64,000 nucleotides of DNA from Diatrype stigma (taxonomy: Eukaryota; Ascomycota; Sordariomycetes; Xylariales; Diatrypaceae), in the NCBI GenBank assembly GCA_022225965.2, contig JAKJXP020000057.1, positions 236,396 through 300,395 on the forward strand. The letters are read 5' to 3'. A program made the translations under genes and the position numbers. Numbering within the stretch: position 1 is the stretch's first letter; every line of letters begins with the position of its first letter. The notes under the pieces are model-generated. The model was given only the letters and a program-made list of their open reading frames with translations. It did no database searches and was not told the origin of the DNA. Shown here piece after piece: positions 22,810 through 34,347 of this stretch.

Positions 22810-25111
22810 ATGAAGTCCCTATCGTTCATATCTGCAGTACTTGCATTGCTTCACGCTGCCCTTGCGAGCAGACATGTCGTTGTCGAATCACTTCGAGGGG
22901 TCCCAACCGACTGGGTGAAGTCCAGAGATGCAGACCCTTCCCAGCAGATCGGCCTGCGCATCGCCCTTGAACAGCCTAACCTACCAATATTCGAACAGAG
23001 ACTCTACGACGTCTCAACCCCACAGCATCCCCTTTACGGAAATCACTTGACTCGCGAAGAGGTCAAAGATCTGATGAAGCCGCGGGTCGAATCAACATCT
23101 GTTGTTCTCGACTGGTTGCATGCTTCTGGGATACCAGAGACCGATATAGTGGACACCGGAGAATGGATCAGCTTCAGAACCAGCGTTTCCAAGGCTGGGG
23201 ACTTGCTAGGAACCGAGTTCGCCATCTACAAGTTCATTGGCACAGATGTCGAGAAGCTCCGAACCCTGCGGTATGCTTGAGTTTACTGTGACTAGGTCAT
23301 GGCAGTACACAAACTCACATGGAAATAGGTATCAAGTGCCTTCCGAGGTTCGGCCTCACATTACTATGATACAACCCACAACTCGCTTCGGCCAAATCAA
23401 ACCCCAACGCTCGCTCGTCCTCGAAGTGTTAGACAAAGAGGACATCCCCGCACAGCTCAACTTCGCCGCAAAGGTCCCTGGGAGTCAAGGATTGGACATG
23501 GCTGCTTGCAATCTAGCGATCACTCCTGAGTGCCTACGGACTCTTTACAAGATCGGAGATACGAAGGCCGACCGGAAATCAGGAGCAATACTGGGCGTCG
23601 CTGGATTTCTGGAAGTAAGTAATGTTGTTACTATATTGCCTTAAGTTATATCTAATAGCTATCAGCAATACGCAAAACACGACGGCCTAGATCACTTCCT
23701 AGAACGGTTCGCCCCTTACGCTTTGGAACAAAACTTCACTATTTTCTCGGTGGCTGGCGGACTGGACGACCAGGATGACTACGTTCATGATGACACGGAA
23801 GCAAACTTGGACATCCAATACACAGCTGCACTGGGATTTGATACTGACTTGCGTTACTATTCAACCGGTGGTCGTGGCCCCCTGATCCCTGACCTTGAGT
23901 ACGTCTAACACACTTTCGATATAAGAGAGAGAACTAACTGAACACTCTCAACAGCCAGCCGGATCCTGATGATGTACGCATTCTTTCATGGAGACCAATC
24001 CAAGAACCTGGTCAACTAATAGATTCATAGGTGTCGAACGAGCCTTACCTCGAATACTTGACTTATATGGCTGATCTCCCGGATGATGAGCTCCCTCAGA
24101 CCCTCAGTATATCATACGGAGAGGATGAACAATCAGTGCCGAGAACATACGCGGAGAAAGTTTGCACAATGTTTGGTCAGCTCGGTGCCCGTGGGGTGTC
24201 AGTCATATTTGCGTCAGGAGAGTGAGTTTTGCCCCTCCCCAACATTGCGTCGGCTGTCTTCCTAGAGGAGAAAGAAAGGGTACCCCGGGAAGAAGAGAGA
24301 AGAGAAATATATACACACATATAAGCGGAAGGGGGTAAGAGGAAGGGGATGGAATAAAAACCAAATATACTGATGAAGATGAAATTATCACAGCACCGGA
24401 CCAGGCAGCGCCTGCCAGACCAATGACGGCACCAACACGACGCGCCTGCTGCCTACTTTCCCAGCTGCCTGTCCGTACGTGACGTCGGTGGGCGGTACGC
24501 AGCTCGTGAACCCCGAGAAGGCCGTCTCCTTCTCGTCGGGCGGGTTCTCGGACGTCTTCAAGCGACCCTCCTACCAATCAGCGGCCGTGGAATCCTACCT
24601 CGCGGACCATCTAGGGGGTCCTGACCACTTCAAGGGCTTGTACAACCCGGATGGCCGCGGCTTCCCGGACGTGGCAGCGCAGTCGGTCCGCTACAGCGTC
24701 ACGGGCGCGTCGGGGTCGCTACACCTGGTTGGTGGCACGTCGGCGGCGGCCCCCACCATCGCGGGGATCGTAAACCTGCTCAACAGCGCCCGCCTGCAAG
24801 CCGGACGCCCCCCGCTCGGCTTCCTCAACCCCTTGATCTACGACGAAGCGCTGAAAGACGCCTTCACGGATATCACGGTCGGAGGCAGCCTCGGCTGTAC
24901 CGGCCATGACTTGTTCTCGGACCTCCCTACCCCGAAGGTCCCCGGCGCCGGATGGAACGCAACGGAAGGCTGGGATCCCGTCACGGGGCTCGGCACCCCG
25001 CTGTTCGATCGATTGTTGGAACTGGTGGCGCCGGGGGTTACGTTGCCGAGGGTCTCAGGTGGGTATGGGGTGGCAGGAAGAGGCGAGTCTAGTGTTAGTT
25101 ACATGAAGTGA
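22810..25111 (+). CDS. Secreted sedolisin (S53) protease, tripeptidyl-peptidase type
   Basis: There are six exons: 22810-23270, 23329-23614, 23666-23898, 23955-23973 (19 nt), 24031-24221 and 24394-25111. They encode 635 residues. The start at 22810 opens a signal peptide ([19 protein letters not shown]). A pro-kumamolisin-like activation region follows ([13 protein letters not shown], about residues 75-155). The catalytic set is visible: Glu294 and Asp298 in DTEANLDIQ, Asp397 in ASGDTGPG, and Ser513 in GGTSAAAP. The Ca-binding end is DITVGG...[11 protein letters not shown]. By family knowledge these are acid-active serine-carboxyl peptidases that are self-processed after secretion and release tripeptides from proteins outside the cell. 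Asp397 is split across the intron at 24222-24393. The protein looks complete. The short C-terminal tail after [12 protein letters not shown] is unremarkable. Confidence 0.94.
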
Positions 25112-26527
25112 GATGGAAGAGTTGGGATGAGGTGGTTTCAGGGCTGCTAGGGGAGGTAGTAGAGGAAACAAAGGGGAAAATGAGGGAAAAAAGGGAGAGA
25201 ACACTTTTCGTGTGTGCATTTTCCTTTCACCGTCCCTGATTGACGCCCTAGGTCGGCAAGTACCTATGAATAGGTAGTAATCATAGTATTCATTTCGAGC
25301 ATTTTTGAGAGACTTCTTGGCCTGAGCACTCATAGCCTGGGGCACTACACGCAAAGCCTCTTTCCTATGAGGCTTTCTCAGAATCGTACACACTCGTACA
25401 TACCCTTCGACCCAAGATTTCCTAGCCAAGTGATTGCATGTAAGCAGCATGCTAGCAAGCGCAGCTTTATTTTTTCCCCTTTCCTCTTTTCCCTAAAGTA
25501 TCCTGGTTGTTTTCAGTAGGTGTTCATATGCCAGTCCGTATTTTCTGTGACTTCATGTGAATATAATACACCCGACTACCTATTTAGGTTGTCGCAGTCG
25601 CTGGTTTGAAAGGGGGTAATCAGGGGGGAGAGGTGGAAACGTGGGGAACCGAACCTAACCGCCATCCTAAGCTACTTTATAGGTAAGTCCATCTGCCTGG
25701 AGACGTGGGTGAAGCGCACGTAAACAGGTGGAATATAACGCTCTGTGGAAAATCTTGGAAACAGAAGAAGTCACGGGACGAAACAGACAGCTAGCTGCTG
25801 GATACATACTTATATAGGAAGTACCGGAGTTGCAGATTCGCCATGCATGCATGCTAGCTACTTACTACCTACCCATGATTCTAATCTATTCCTATTTCTA
25901 GCTTTCCCTCCCACCTTTCCTCTCCCCCCCCCTCGCGCCCTCGCCCTGCTCTCGTTTGATGATCATCCCCACGGACGGATGGACGGACGATTAGACGGGC
26001 AGGCGGGCGGACGAAAGGGAATAAACAACTGGATGGATGGATGGAGGGATGCCGGTCGAATATACAATGGACGTGTACAATACAATACAATACATATGTA
26101 GGTTCGGTAGGGAGGTAGGTATATGCATGTAAGTAAGTAGGCGTGTGAAGGTATTCCAAAATGCTTGAAGACCAACCGACCGCCCAACCGGTTTATCAGC
26201 TAGCCGCCCCGTCTTGAATACCGGATGCTCCCACGAAGAAGTTCACGCATAGGGGGTGACGATGATGGGTGATCGATAATGCTGCTGCTGCTGCTGCTGC
26301 TGCATCAGCTCACTGCGGCTAGGTTTGCGTAAAGACGGCAGCGGACAGGGCCAACATCTAGCCAATCTATCGCACATGCTTAGGTACCCCAAAACGTACG
26401 AGCCCCCCTGCACCATACATACTATACGACACTCGCATAGCTTGGGGGCTGGGCCAGGGTCCGGTTGCCAGGCAGTGATTTTTTTCTTGGGGTTTTTGTT
26501 TTTGTGTTTTGTTTTATCTTTTCGGTT
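25112..26527. other. Convergent intergenic region
   Basis: This lies between the 3' ends of the sedolisin (+) and RVS167 (-) genes. Seen: GGATGGATGG/GGACGGACG short repeats at about 25,970-26,050, and a (GCT)n run at 26281-26303. No gene recognised. Confidence 0.6.
26281..26303. repeat. (GCT)n microsatellite
   Basis: About 7.7 perfect GCT/CTG units in a non-coding spacer. Confidence 0.9.
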
Positions 26528-28315
26528 TTACTTGTTCAGTTTCACATAGTTACCTGAAATCACCATCGATCATCCATCGTTAGCCAACATACTCGTCGTA
26601 GGCATATGATACTTAACCAAGAAGAGACATAAGAAAGAATTAAGGAAAATGGAGAAAGCTACATGGGTTGGGGACACATAGCAAGAGAACAAACAAGAAG
26701 TATACACATGAAATAAAATAAAAGAGGGGGAAGGGAGGGGGAGAAAGAGAGACAACGTACCAGGAAATTGCCCCGACTGCCCATGGCACCTGCCATTCCA
26801 CCACTCGTTCTCGTTCGGCGTCCGGGTGACGATCTCGATGACGTCGCCGGCGCGGAAGCTCAGGTCGCCGGCCGCCTGCGCCTGATAGTCGTAGAGCGCC
26901 GTGACCGTCTCGACCGGGGCGGCGCCGGCCGCCGCTAGCGACTTGGGCTTCGGCTTCGGCGGCGGCGGCTTCGACTTGGCCGCCACCGCCGCCGCCAAGC
27001 CCGGCGACAAGCCGGGGCTCTTCAGGGGCGCCGACACGGGCGACTTCCACGAGGGCACCACCGGCGAGGGCGCGGCTGCCGCCAGCGTGTATGGTGGCGG
27101 CGGCTGGCTGTCGGCTTCCTGGTGGTGTTGTTGCTGCCACGGGAGCGGCTTGCTATCGGCTTCCTGGTGGTGTTGTTGCTGCTGCCAGGGGAGCGGCTTG
27201 CTAGTGGTGTTGCTAGTCGAGCCGGCGCCTATGTGGGGGGACGTGGGTGCCGATGTCGAGGGCGAGCCCGCGGTGAGCAGGCCGGCCGGCCTGCTGCTGC
27301 CCTCGATGGCCTGCTGGCCCGGCTTGGGGCCGTACTTGGGCGGGCGGGGGCGGCCGCTGGTCTTGAAGCGGACGATGGACAGCTGCTCGGCCTGCTCCTG
27401 GATGTCGCCGCGCTTCTGGTGGAAGGCCTCCTCGACCTCGAGCGTGAGGTCGAAGTAGCCGATGTCGCACTGCTGCATGCGCTCGTGCAGGGTGTAGAAG
27501 ATGTTCAGCTGCATGTAGTAGAAGGACTGGAAGAGGGGCTGGATGAACTGGCGCTCGAGCGCGAACAGCTTGGGGAGCTCGTCCTTGAGCAGGTCGTTGA
27601 AGTAGTTGAACTCCTGCGTGGACTGCTCGACGTCGTTCTCGGCCTTCCACATGGCCTTCTCGTCCTTGGCCGACTTCTCCTTCTTCTCCCGCAGCTTCTT
27701 CAGCGTCGCGTTGTGGCGGTCGAAGTCCAGCTTCTTGTGGTCGCGCTTGACCACCGACTTCCGCACCACCTTGAGCACGTCGAGCAGCTCGTTCGCCGGC
27801 TGGATCACGCGCGACTCGATCATCTCCAGCTCGGGCGCCAGCGTCGCCTGCAGCTCCCGCACGACGGCCTCGTACTCCTCGCAGGCGCGGATGCCCTCGG
27901 GGTTGCCCTCGACCTGCAGGGTCTCGGGGTCGGACATGCGCCCCGATATGGGCTTGTAGATCTCGGTCATGGCCTGGCTGAACTCGATCTGGTGGTTGAG
28001 CATGCCGTTGATGGCGTCGAAGTACTTCTTGCTCTCATCGTGGAGGTGCTTGGTCTCGGCCTCGAGCTCCTGGAACCGGCGCTCCGAGTCGGTGAAGACG
28101 GGGTCTTTGCTGTGCTCGCCAATGTTAAACTTGGCCTTGAATTGTTGCGGCGCCTGCGGGACGAGGGGTTTTGTTTAGCCTGGTGAGCTCTTCGTTCTGT
28201 TGCTGGTCCGCGACTTGGAGCTCAGCGACCCAAGAGGTTCGGACTCCTCAGACGGAGAGAGGGAACATTTGCAACTTACGCGGACGACGCTCTTCTGGAA
28301 GCCTTTGAAACTCAT
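26528..28315 (-). CDS. RVS167: Amphiphysin-like BAR-SH3 protein (RVS167/Hob1)
   Basis: There are three exons, 28315-28280 (12 codons), 28153-26761 and 26553-26528, encoding 484 residues. The start gives MSFKGFQKSVVRAPQQFKAKF, an N-terminal amphipathic segment. The BAR domain occupies about residues 1-255, with long charged helices such as KKLREKKEKSAKDEKAMWKAE. A Pro/Gln/Ser-rich linker contains a tandem duplication of a WQQQ-HHQEADS unit, encoded at about 27,110-27,205. A C-terminal SH3 domain (ALYDYQAQAAGDLSF...NEWWNGR) is completed only by the last exon, which adds NYVKLNK and the stop. The last intron is 207 nt. By family knowledge the protein forms a heterodimer with RVS161, binds curved membrane at endocytic sites and recruits actin regulators. 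Very GC-rich coding produces long meaningless antisense frames here. Confidence 0.94.
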
Positions 28316-30163
28316 CTCTAGGGGCGCAATCCGGTCTTCGACCACAGAAGAGTGGGTTGGCTGATTGGGACACGCAATACGTATGAAGTGGATACTCGTT
28401 TGTAGATATCGTTGTAGCAGTGAAGAGGGAGGAAGCCGTTTGACTGCTTCGCTTATATGATATCGCTAAAGGCTGCTATGTATAGTAGCGGCGGAAGAGG
28501 GGAAATGTTGCTGTCACGGAGTCACGGATTCACGGATTGTTCGGATGTTCTTCTCGACTCGTTCTGTAGGTGCTGTGAGGACTGAGGACAGGAATGGGCA
28601 GTAGCCACAGACAAAAGCAGGCAACGTTTTAGCACGTGGCGCTTGGAAGGAGATGGTTATTCTAGACTTGGGTGAATACAAGTTGAATACAAGTTGGTCT
28701 TGACACTTGGTCAGGTGGGTTCTTGAGTGGTCGTAATAAGTGACGATGCTCCAGTGGCAGTGCCAATCCGGCCAGTGCCAGGTCTCGATTGTGGCGGCTT
28801 ATCAACGAACGATAGCGGAGACGGGGAGACGGCGGAAGGAGAGGAAGGAAGGATGGATGGGATGGGCTGATGGGGCAAGGCCGAAGCGAATTATTACAAG
28901 CAGTAACGAAGATGAATCAATGTAAGGAGTCGGAGTCCGTTAATCGAACCGAATATATCACATGTATTTTACAATTTTCAAAGTGAGGTAGCCAGGAATG
29001 TACGGAATGGGTCGTTGGGTTTGACTTAGTATTCTAGGTGGTAAGGTAAGACTTGCCTGCATGTTACTCTAGTAATAAGACTAAATCATTTCTTTGTAAA
29101 GGCAAACCCTGAACCCATCATCGCTGCATCGGCATCGGCATCGGCATAGGCACAGGCATAGGCGTCGCTGTAACCTGGAAAACCTGCATGAGCCCAGTCG
29201 ACCAGTGCCAGCCCACACGGCACCGGCACAGTTGGTGCAGGTGTCGTCCCAGTCGTCTCACATGGATTTGGAATAACCCAGAAGCCCAGAAGCCCAGGAG
29301 CCTAGGAAGCGCAGAGCCCGAAAAAGAGGTCCCTCACTTCCCTTTGGTCTGCCAAGAAGGAACTCGGCAAACGTCATGGGTCCGATTGCGTCCCTACGTC
29401 AGTCAATCAGTCAATTTGAGATTGAGGGCGCCAATTGTCGTCAGTTGACTGATCCGTGGTTAGTGGTCGCCTTAGGGCTGTGCTAGGTACCTACCGTAGT
29501 ACCTATCGTATGTATGTACATAATTACCTGGGTTATGTATTGAGGCTCACCATGTAGGATTACATCAGCTCTAAGCCCTTGTGGTACCTGGTAAGACATT
29601 TGATCTGTAATCCATGGATGTTCCAAGGTTGGATATCACCGCATAGGTAAGTATGCACGAGTGTTGGATGCATTCAGGAGACCAGTCAGCTATGACTTGC
29701 GACTGGTTGCAATCACTGAATACTGAACCACTGTATGGTAAGTTGGTAACACCATCGCTTGACAAGGATCCTAGAGGGGTAATATTAGGTACATAGGTAC
29801 ATGCCTAGGTAGACTGTTCAAGGAATGTTGCAGCTGAGGACAAGTGACTCCAGCTGTCTGCTATTGCTGACTTACGTAAGTTAATCCGCCACCTGCACTG
29901 GCGCACTGGCCTGTTCGATCTAATCCCCGAGGCCCGACCACTCCGACCGAGCTTTTTTTCTCGGCCGCATCTCTTTCGACCAATGAAGAGGAGAAGAAAG
30001 AGCTAATCATGAGCTAAGTCAATCACATCGCCAATTTTTATCAACGAAAGTCGCCATCCAACATCCCAACATCCCCATCCTAGGCTTCTCCTCTTCTTCC
30101 TCCCATTTCACCACATCCTAATATCCAGACTATCTCTGGTTTTCTTCACACCCGTTCATCACC
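28316..30163. other. Divergent promoter region RVS167 / NFS1
   Basis: 1.85 kb between divergently transcribed genes. Seen: a GGCATC hexamer array at 29126-29163, a TAGGTA/TACCTA cluster near 29,485-29,515, and a T7 run near 29,951. No gene recognised. Confidence 0.6.
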
Positions 30164-31901
30164 ATGGCGAACGTGGCCACATCCGCGTTAAGACAGGCTT
30201 CGCGCCTCGGTCTCAAGAATGCCGTCACATCAGTACCGAGGCGGGCCACCCCCTCATCCTCGAGAATAGCCGCAAATGTCACAGCTCCCACAGCTTCCAC
30301 GCAAGTTCCGAGGAGGACGTATGTCTCAGAGACCAAGAGAGACAATGCCCAAGTAACCACCGAGACCGCTATCAAATTGGACAAGAAGGACTTTTTAAAT
30401 GACAAGGGCGAGCTCATGATGCCTAGTTCCGCCACTCCCGCGAATGCTACTATCAGCCCTATGGCCGAAGTCCTTAAGGAGGCCACCATCTTGGGAGACC
30501 AGCGGCCGATATACCTAGACATGCAAGCCACAACCCCAGTAGATCCTAGAGTGTTGGATAAGATGCTTCCGTTTTATGTCAACGTGTTTGGCAATCCTCA
30601 CTCGCGAACACATGCGTACGGATGGGAAAGTGAGCAAGCCGTCGAAGAGGCGCGCACGCATGTGGCCAGTCTTATTGGCGCAGACCCGAAAGAGATCATA
30701 TTTACTAGCGGAGCCACCGAGAGTAACAACATGAGTATCAAGGGCGTGGCGAGGTTCTTCGCGCGATCGGGAAAGAAAAAGCACATTATCACTACCCAGA
30801 CTGAGCACAAGTGCGTTCTTGATAGTTGTCGACATCTTCAGGATGAAGGTTTCGAAGTCACCTACTTACCAGTCCAGAACAATGGATTGGTCAACATGGA
30901 GGCCCTGGAAGCAGCAATCAAGCCCGAGACCGTTCTCGTCAGTATCATGGCTGTCAATAACGAGATCGGTGTCGTCCAGCCCCTGGAGGAAATCGGCAAG
31001 CTGTGTCGTTCTAAGAAAGTTTTCTTCCACACCGATGGCGCTCAGGCCGTCGGCAAGCTCCCATTAGATGTCAATGCCATGAACATTGATTTGATGTCCA
31101 TCTCTGGACACAAGATCTATGGCCCCAAGGGTATTGGGGCTTGCTATGTCCGCCGCAGGCCGAGGGTCAGGTTGGACCCTATCATCAGCGGAGGTGGCCA
31201 GGAACGAGGCTTGAGAAGCGGTACGCTTGCTCCACCACTAATTGTTGGCTTTGGTGAAGCATGCCGTATCGCCAAAGAAGAAATGAAGGTGAGTTCTATC
31301 ATATTTCTCCTTCATACCCCAATCGCAATTGATGAACCGCTTTATACATGCATGGCTTTCTGAATTCCTTGACCGGAATCCGTGTGTTGAGACGCAGCAC
31401 ATATGTCTGATTTTGCACCTGATCTTCCACTCTATTTCACTGTCTCTGGCGATGACAATAGACTGACCATTTCTGTAGTATGACTCGCAATACATCAAGA
31501 GGCTCTCGGATCGCCTGTTGGAGGGCCTTTTGTCTCTAGAGCACACTAGCCAAAACGGTGATCCCAACCATTTCTATCCCGGATGCGTGAATGTCTCTTT
31601 CGCCTATGTCGAGGGCGAGTCTCTCCTCATGGCACTCAAGGATATTGCCTTATCCTCAGGCAGCGCCTGCACTTCAGCGTCGCTAGAACCCAGCTACGTC
31701 CTGAGGGCGCTTGGTAACAGTGACGAAAGTGCGCACAGTAGTATCAGATTTGGCATCGGTCGGTTTACTACAGAAGCAGAAATCGACTATGTGCTCAAGG
31801 CCGTCAAAGAGCGAGTCAACTTCCTGCGCGAGTTGAGCCCCTTGTGGGAGCTTGTGCAAGAAGGCATCGACTTGAATACCATCGAATGGAGCCAGCACTA
31901 A
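30164..31901 (+). CDS. NFS1: Mitochondrial cysteine desulfurase NFS1
   Basis: There are two exons, 30164-31288 and 31479-31901, encoding 515 residues. The first ~55 residues are Arg/Ser/Ala-rich with few acids ([20 protein letters not shown]), as expected of a matrix-targeting presequence. The class V aminotransferase core follows: [24 protein letters not shown], and the PLP-binding lysine 317 in [12 protein letters not shown]. The catalytic Cys439 is in SSGSACTS, and the C-terminal ISD11-contact tail ends LNTIEWSQH. By family knowledge NFS1 converts cysteine to alanine and passes persulfide sulfur to the ISU scaffold with ISD11 and frataxin, for Fe-S cluster and tRNA thiolation. The 190-nt intron is long for this region but has normal GTGAGT and CTGTAG ends. 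Confidence 0.97.
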
Positions 31902-33720
31902 TATCTTCACGAAAGCCAGTCTGCCAGGCAATCGTTCGTTACACTACGCCAAGGGATGAAGAAGGAACCAGTTTGGACGCCAGCAAATTAGCTGCCCAGT
32001 TCAGAGGCGAAATAACGTAAAGGGAATGTCTGTATTGTGTGTTAGGAGTTATGCGGATGTGGATACGAAGGCCCTGCCTCTCGCTCAGGGCACTGGCTTA
32101 GGGGCGCAGCAGATGCGCGATACTTTGGGTTGTAATTCAGGAGTTTAGAGGGAGGACCGGCACGTGAACCAACTGATACCAATGAACTGTATATTTACGA
32201 CGGACATGTCAACTCTTAGAGCTCTCGTGCTCGGGATCAATATGAAGCAGATGAACCCCAAGCCCGCTTACTTATCATTCAAGCTGAAATGAAATCGTAC
32301 TCTGTAATGTTTAGTTGTCCGGATCTCCTGGCCTTTGTTACGCAATGCGGGTTCTATACTGAATCTCTGAAAACTGACTACTTTATACAATGCACCGAAT
32401 CCGAAAATACAATCCTGATACGCATGCATCTAGTTATATATGAAGTGCTTGAGAAAGCATGTGCACCTGGTAATATCCATCTCCTTCAGTCCACCATATG
32501 TGTTCAGCCGAGTCCTTGTTGATCTTACGTAGCAATCAACCGCGCTTATGGCATGGCAGGAACTGGTTTTGTCCCAACCCCCAGTTATTCGATCTTGCGG
32601 TTACATGGATATGACGTTGCACATAGGTCAGATACAGGACAAGCGTGAGAAGGCAAGCTCAAGATACCGTACGGGGACAGAGACAGGGTGGCGGCAATAC
32701 CTGATACCTATCTAGCGAACTACGTAGTGGCAATATGTATGTAAACGAACGAAGAGATCTTGTGACGTCCCGTAGCTCTGGGACGATTCGCCATGTACCT
32801 ACCTAGGTAAGTGGTAGATGATGGCGTCGGTTATGCCCGATAGCCTTATACAATGGGGCTATTACGTAGATGTGTATGTATACCTACCTAGGTATGTACG
32901 TATGTAGTTGCCTCTGCTTTGAGGTGATAGCGTACATGCACAAGTTAAGTTACGAGGAGAATTTGAAACTGGCCATGGCTGGTACCAGGCCAGGCAAGCT
33001 CAGGAATGGCTATGGCTGTATGGCTGATGGCTTAAAACTGTGATGCAACTGTGGAATAGCTGGAGAAATCAAGTCACTGTAAGTTCTATGGTTACCAAGT
33101 TACGTAGGACACGTACTTTGGTCTATCATTCGTACGCTACGTACGTAACTACAATTACATGCTACCTACATACAGTAAATAGACACCTTGTACTTGTGGA
33201 ATAGTCATGTATGGAAGTCTTTCGTAAGTGACAACCTTGGAAGCCGCACCCTTTCGGCCTTTGTTCTAGACCTTGCCCCGGGAATGCCAAGCTAGCACAC
33301 AAGGATGACATCAATCAAGGGCTGCCGGGGACCCACGAGACTAAAATAATGACATCATACTTGCCTAAAAGCGTAATTCTCTAATTCTTGCGGCTGCAAA
33401 CGCCATAGTCGAAACATCGATATCGAGTTGTTCCGTGAAGTCCCTTTGAACCACCGTAGATTACACCATAGATTACACCATACAATCGTGATTGGGAAGG
33501 TACGTACGCAATAAACATCTGTGACCATTGGGCAGTCACCAAAGCTTTCACCTACTTATAAGTCCGTACCGTCCACCTCTTTTCACACCTTCTTCATCTA
33601 CCACTTCACAAACAAACAACCAACCAACCAACAAACAAACCTACCTCATACCAACGAGCAACAATCAGCAACATTACAAACTATCCCTCACCACAAGAAA
33701 GTCATCTGCAATCAATCAAA
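31902..33720. other. Intergenic, no gene recognised
   Basis: 1.8 kb between two plus-strand genes. TACCTACCTAGG-type motifs cluster at 32,798-32,910. The last 120 bp is a CA-rich leader (ACCAACCAACCAAC type at 33,617-33,645), with a TTATAAG element near 33,556 as a possible TATA box for the following gene. Confidence 0.55.
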
Positions 33721-34347
33721 ATGTCTTCCAACGAGCAACCCTCTACCCTCCAGTCCGTCGTCAACGGCGTCACCGGCGCCGCTCAGAGCGTCTACGGCAG
33801 CGTGGTCGGCAGCACTGCCGAAGAGGTATGCATGCACCACCCACCCTTCGTTCCATTGGATTCATTCATTTTCTAACCAAATTTGCCTACTTTATAGACC
33901 AAGGGCGACCTCAAGCAGAACAAGGCGGATAAGGAGTACGATGCTTCTCACGCCACCGCCAAGCTCCCCGGCGCCACCGCTTCCTCGGCTGGTCAGGTCA
34001 CCCGGGACGACCCCGATCGCACCAAGGGTTCCTACAACCAGACCGTCGGCTCCGCCAAGGAGACCCTCGGCGGTCTCGTCGGAGCCGAGGGCCTGAAGCA
34101 GTCCGGTCGCGAGCAGAACCTCGAGGGCCAGCAGCAGGAGGCCAAGGGCCAGGTCAGCGACCTGACTGGCGGCATCGGTGACCGTGTCACGGGCACCCTC
34201 GGCAGCGCCGTCGCCGGCATCACCGGCAACAAGGCCGCCGAGGCCGACTACCAGAAGCAGCACGATGTCGGCAAGACCCAGCAGCGCGGGGCGGAGCACG
34301 ACATCACAAAGCAGGCTGAGGCCGAGAAGGACGCTCGCCAATACTAA
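33721..34347 (+). CDS. CsbD-like / Hmp1-type stress protein
   Basis: There are two exons, 33721-33825 and 33898-34347, encoding 184 residues, with a 72-nt intron (GTATGC...CTAAC...TAG). The protein is hydrophilic and rich in Gly, Ala, Lys, Gln and Glu, with CsbD-like repeats: RTKGSYNQTVGSAKETLGGLVG and a following SGREQNLEGQQQEAKGQ...DRVTGTLG block. Fungal members are annotated as mismatched base pair and cruciform DNA recognition protein (Hmp1). CsbD proteins in general are stress-induced and LEA-like. The actual function here is inference. No signal peptide or membrane segment. The strong codon bias toward C-ending codons and the CA-rich leader suggest high expression. Confidence 0.85.

Noticed and set aside
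27122..28186. 354-residue plus-strand open frame opposite RVS167
   Set aside because: It is the antisense shadow of very GC-rich codons, is almost all Leu/Val/Glu/Gly, and has no motifs. The minus strand encodes a clear BAR domain.
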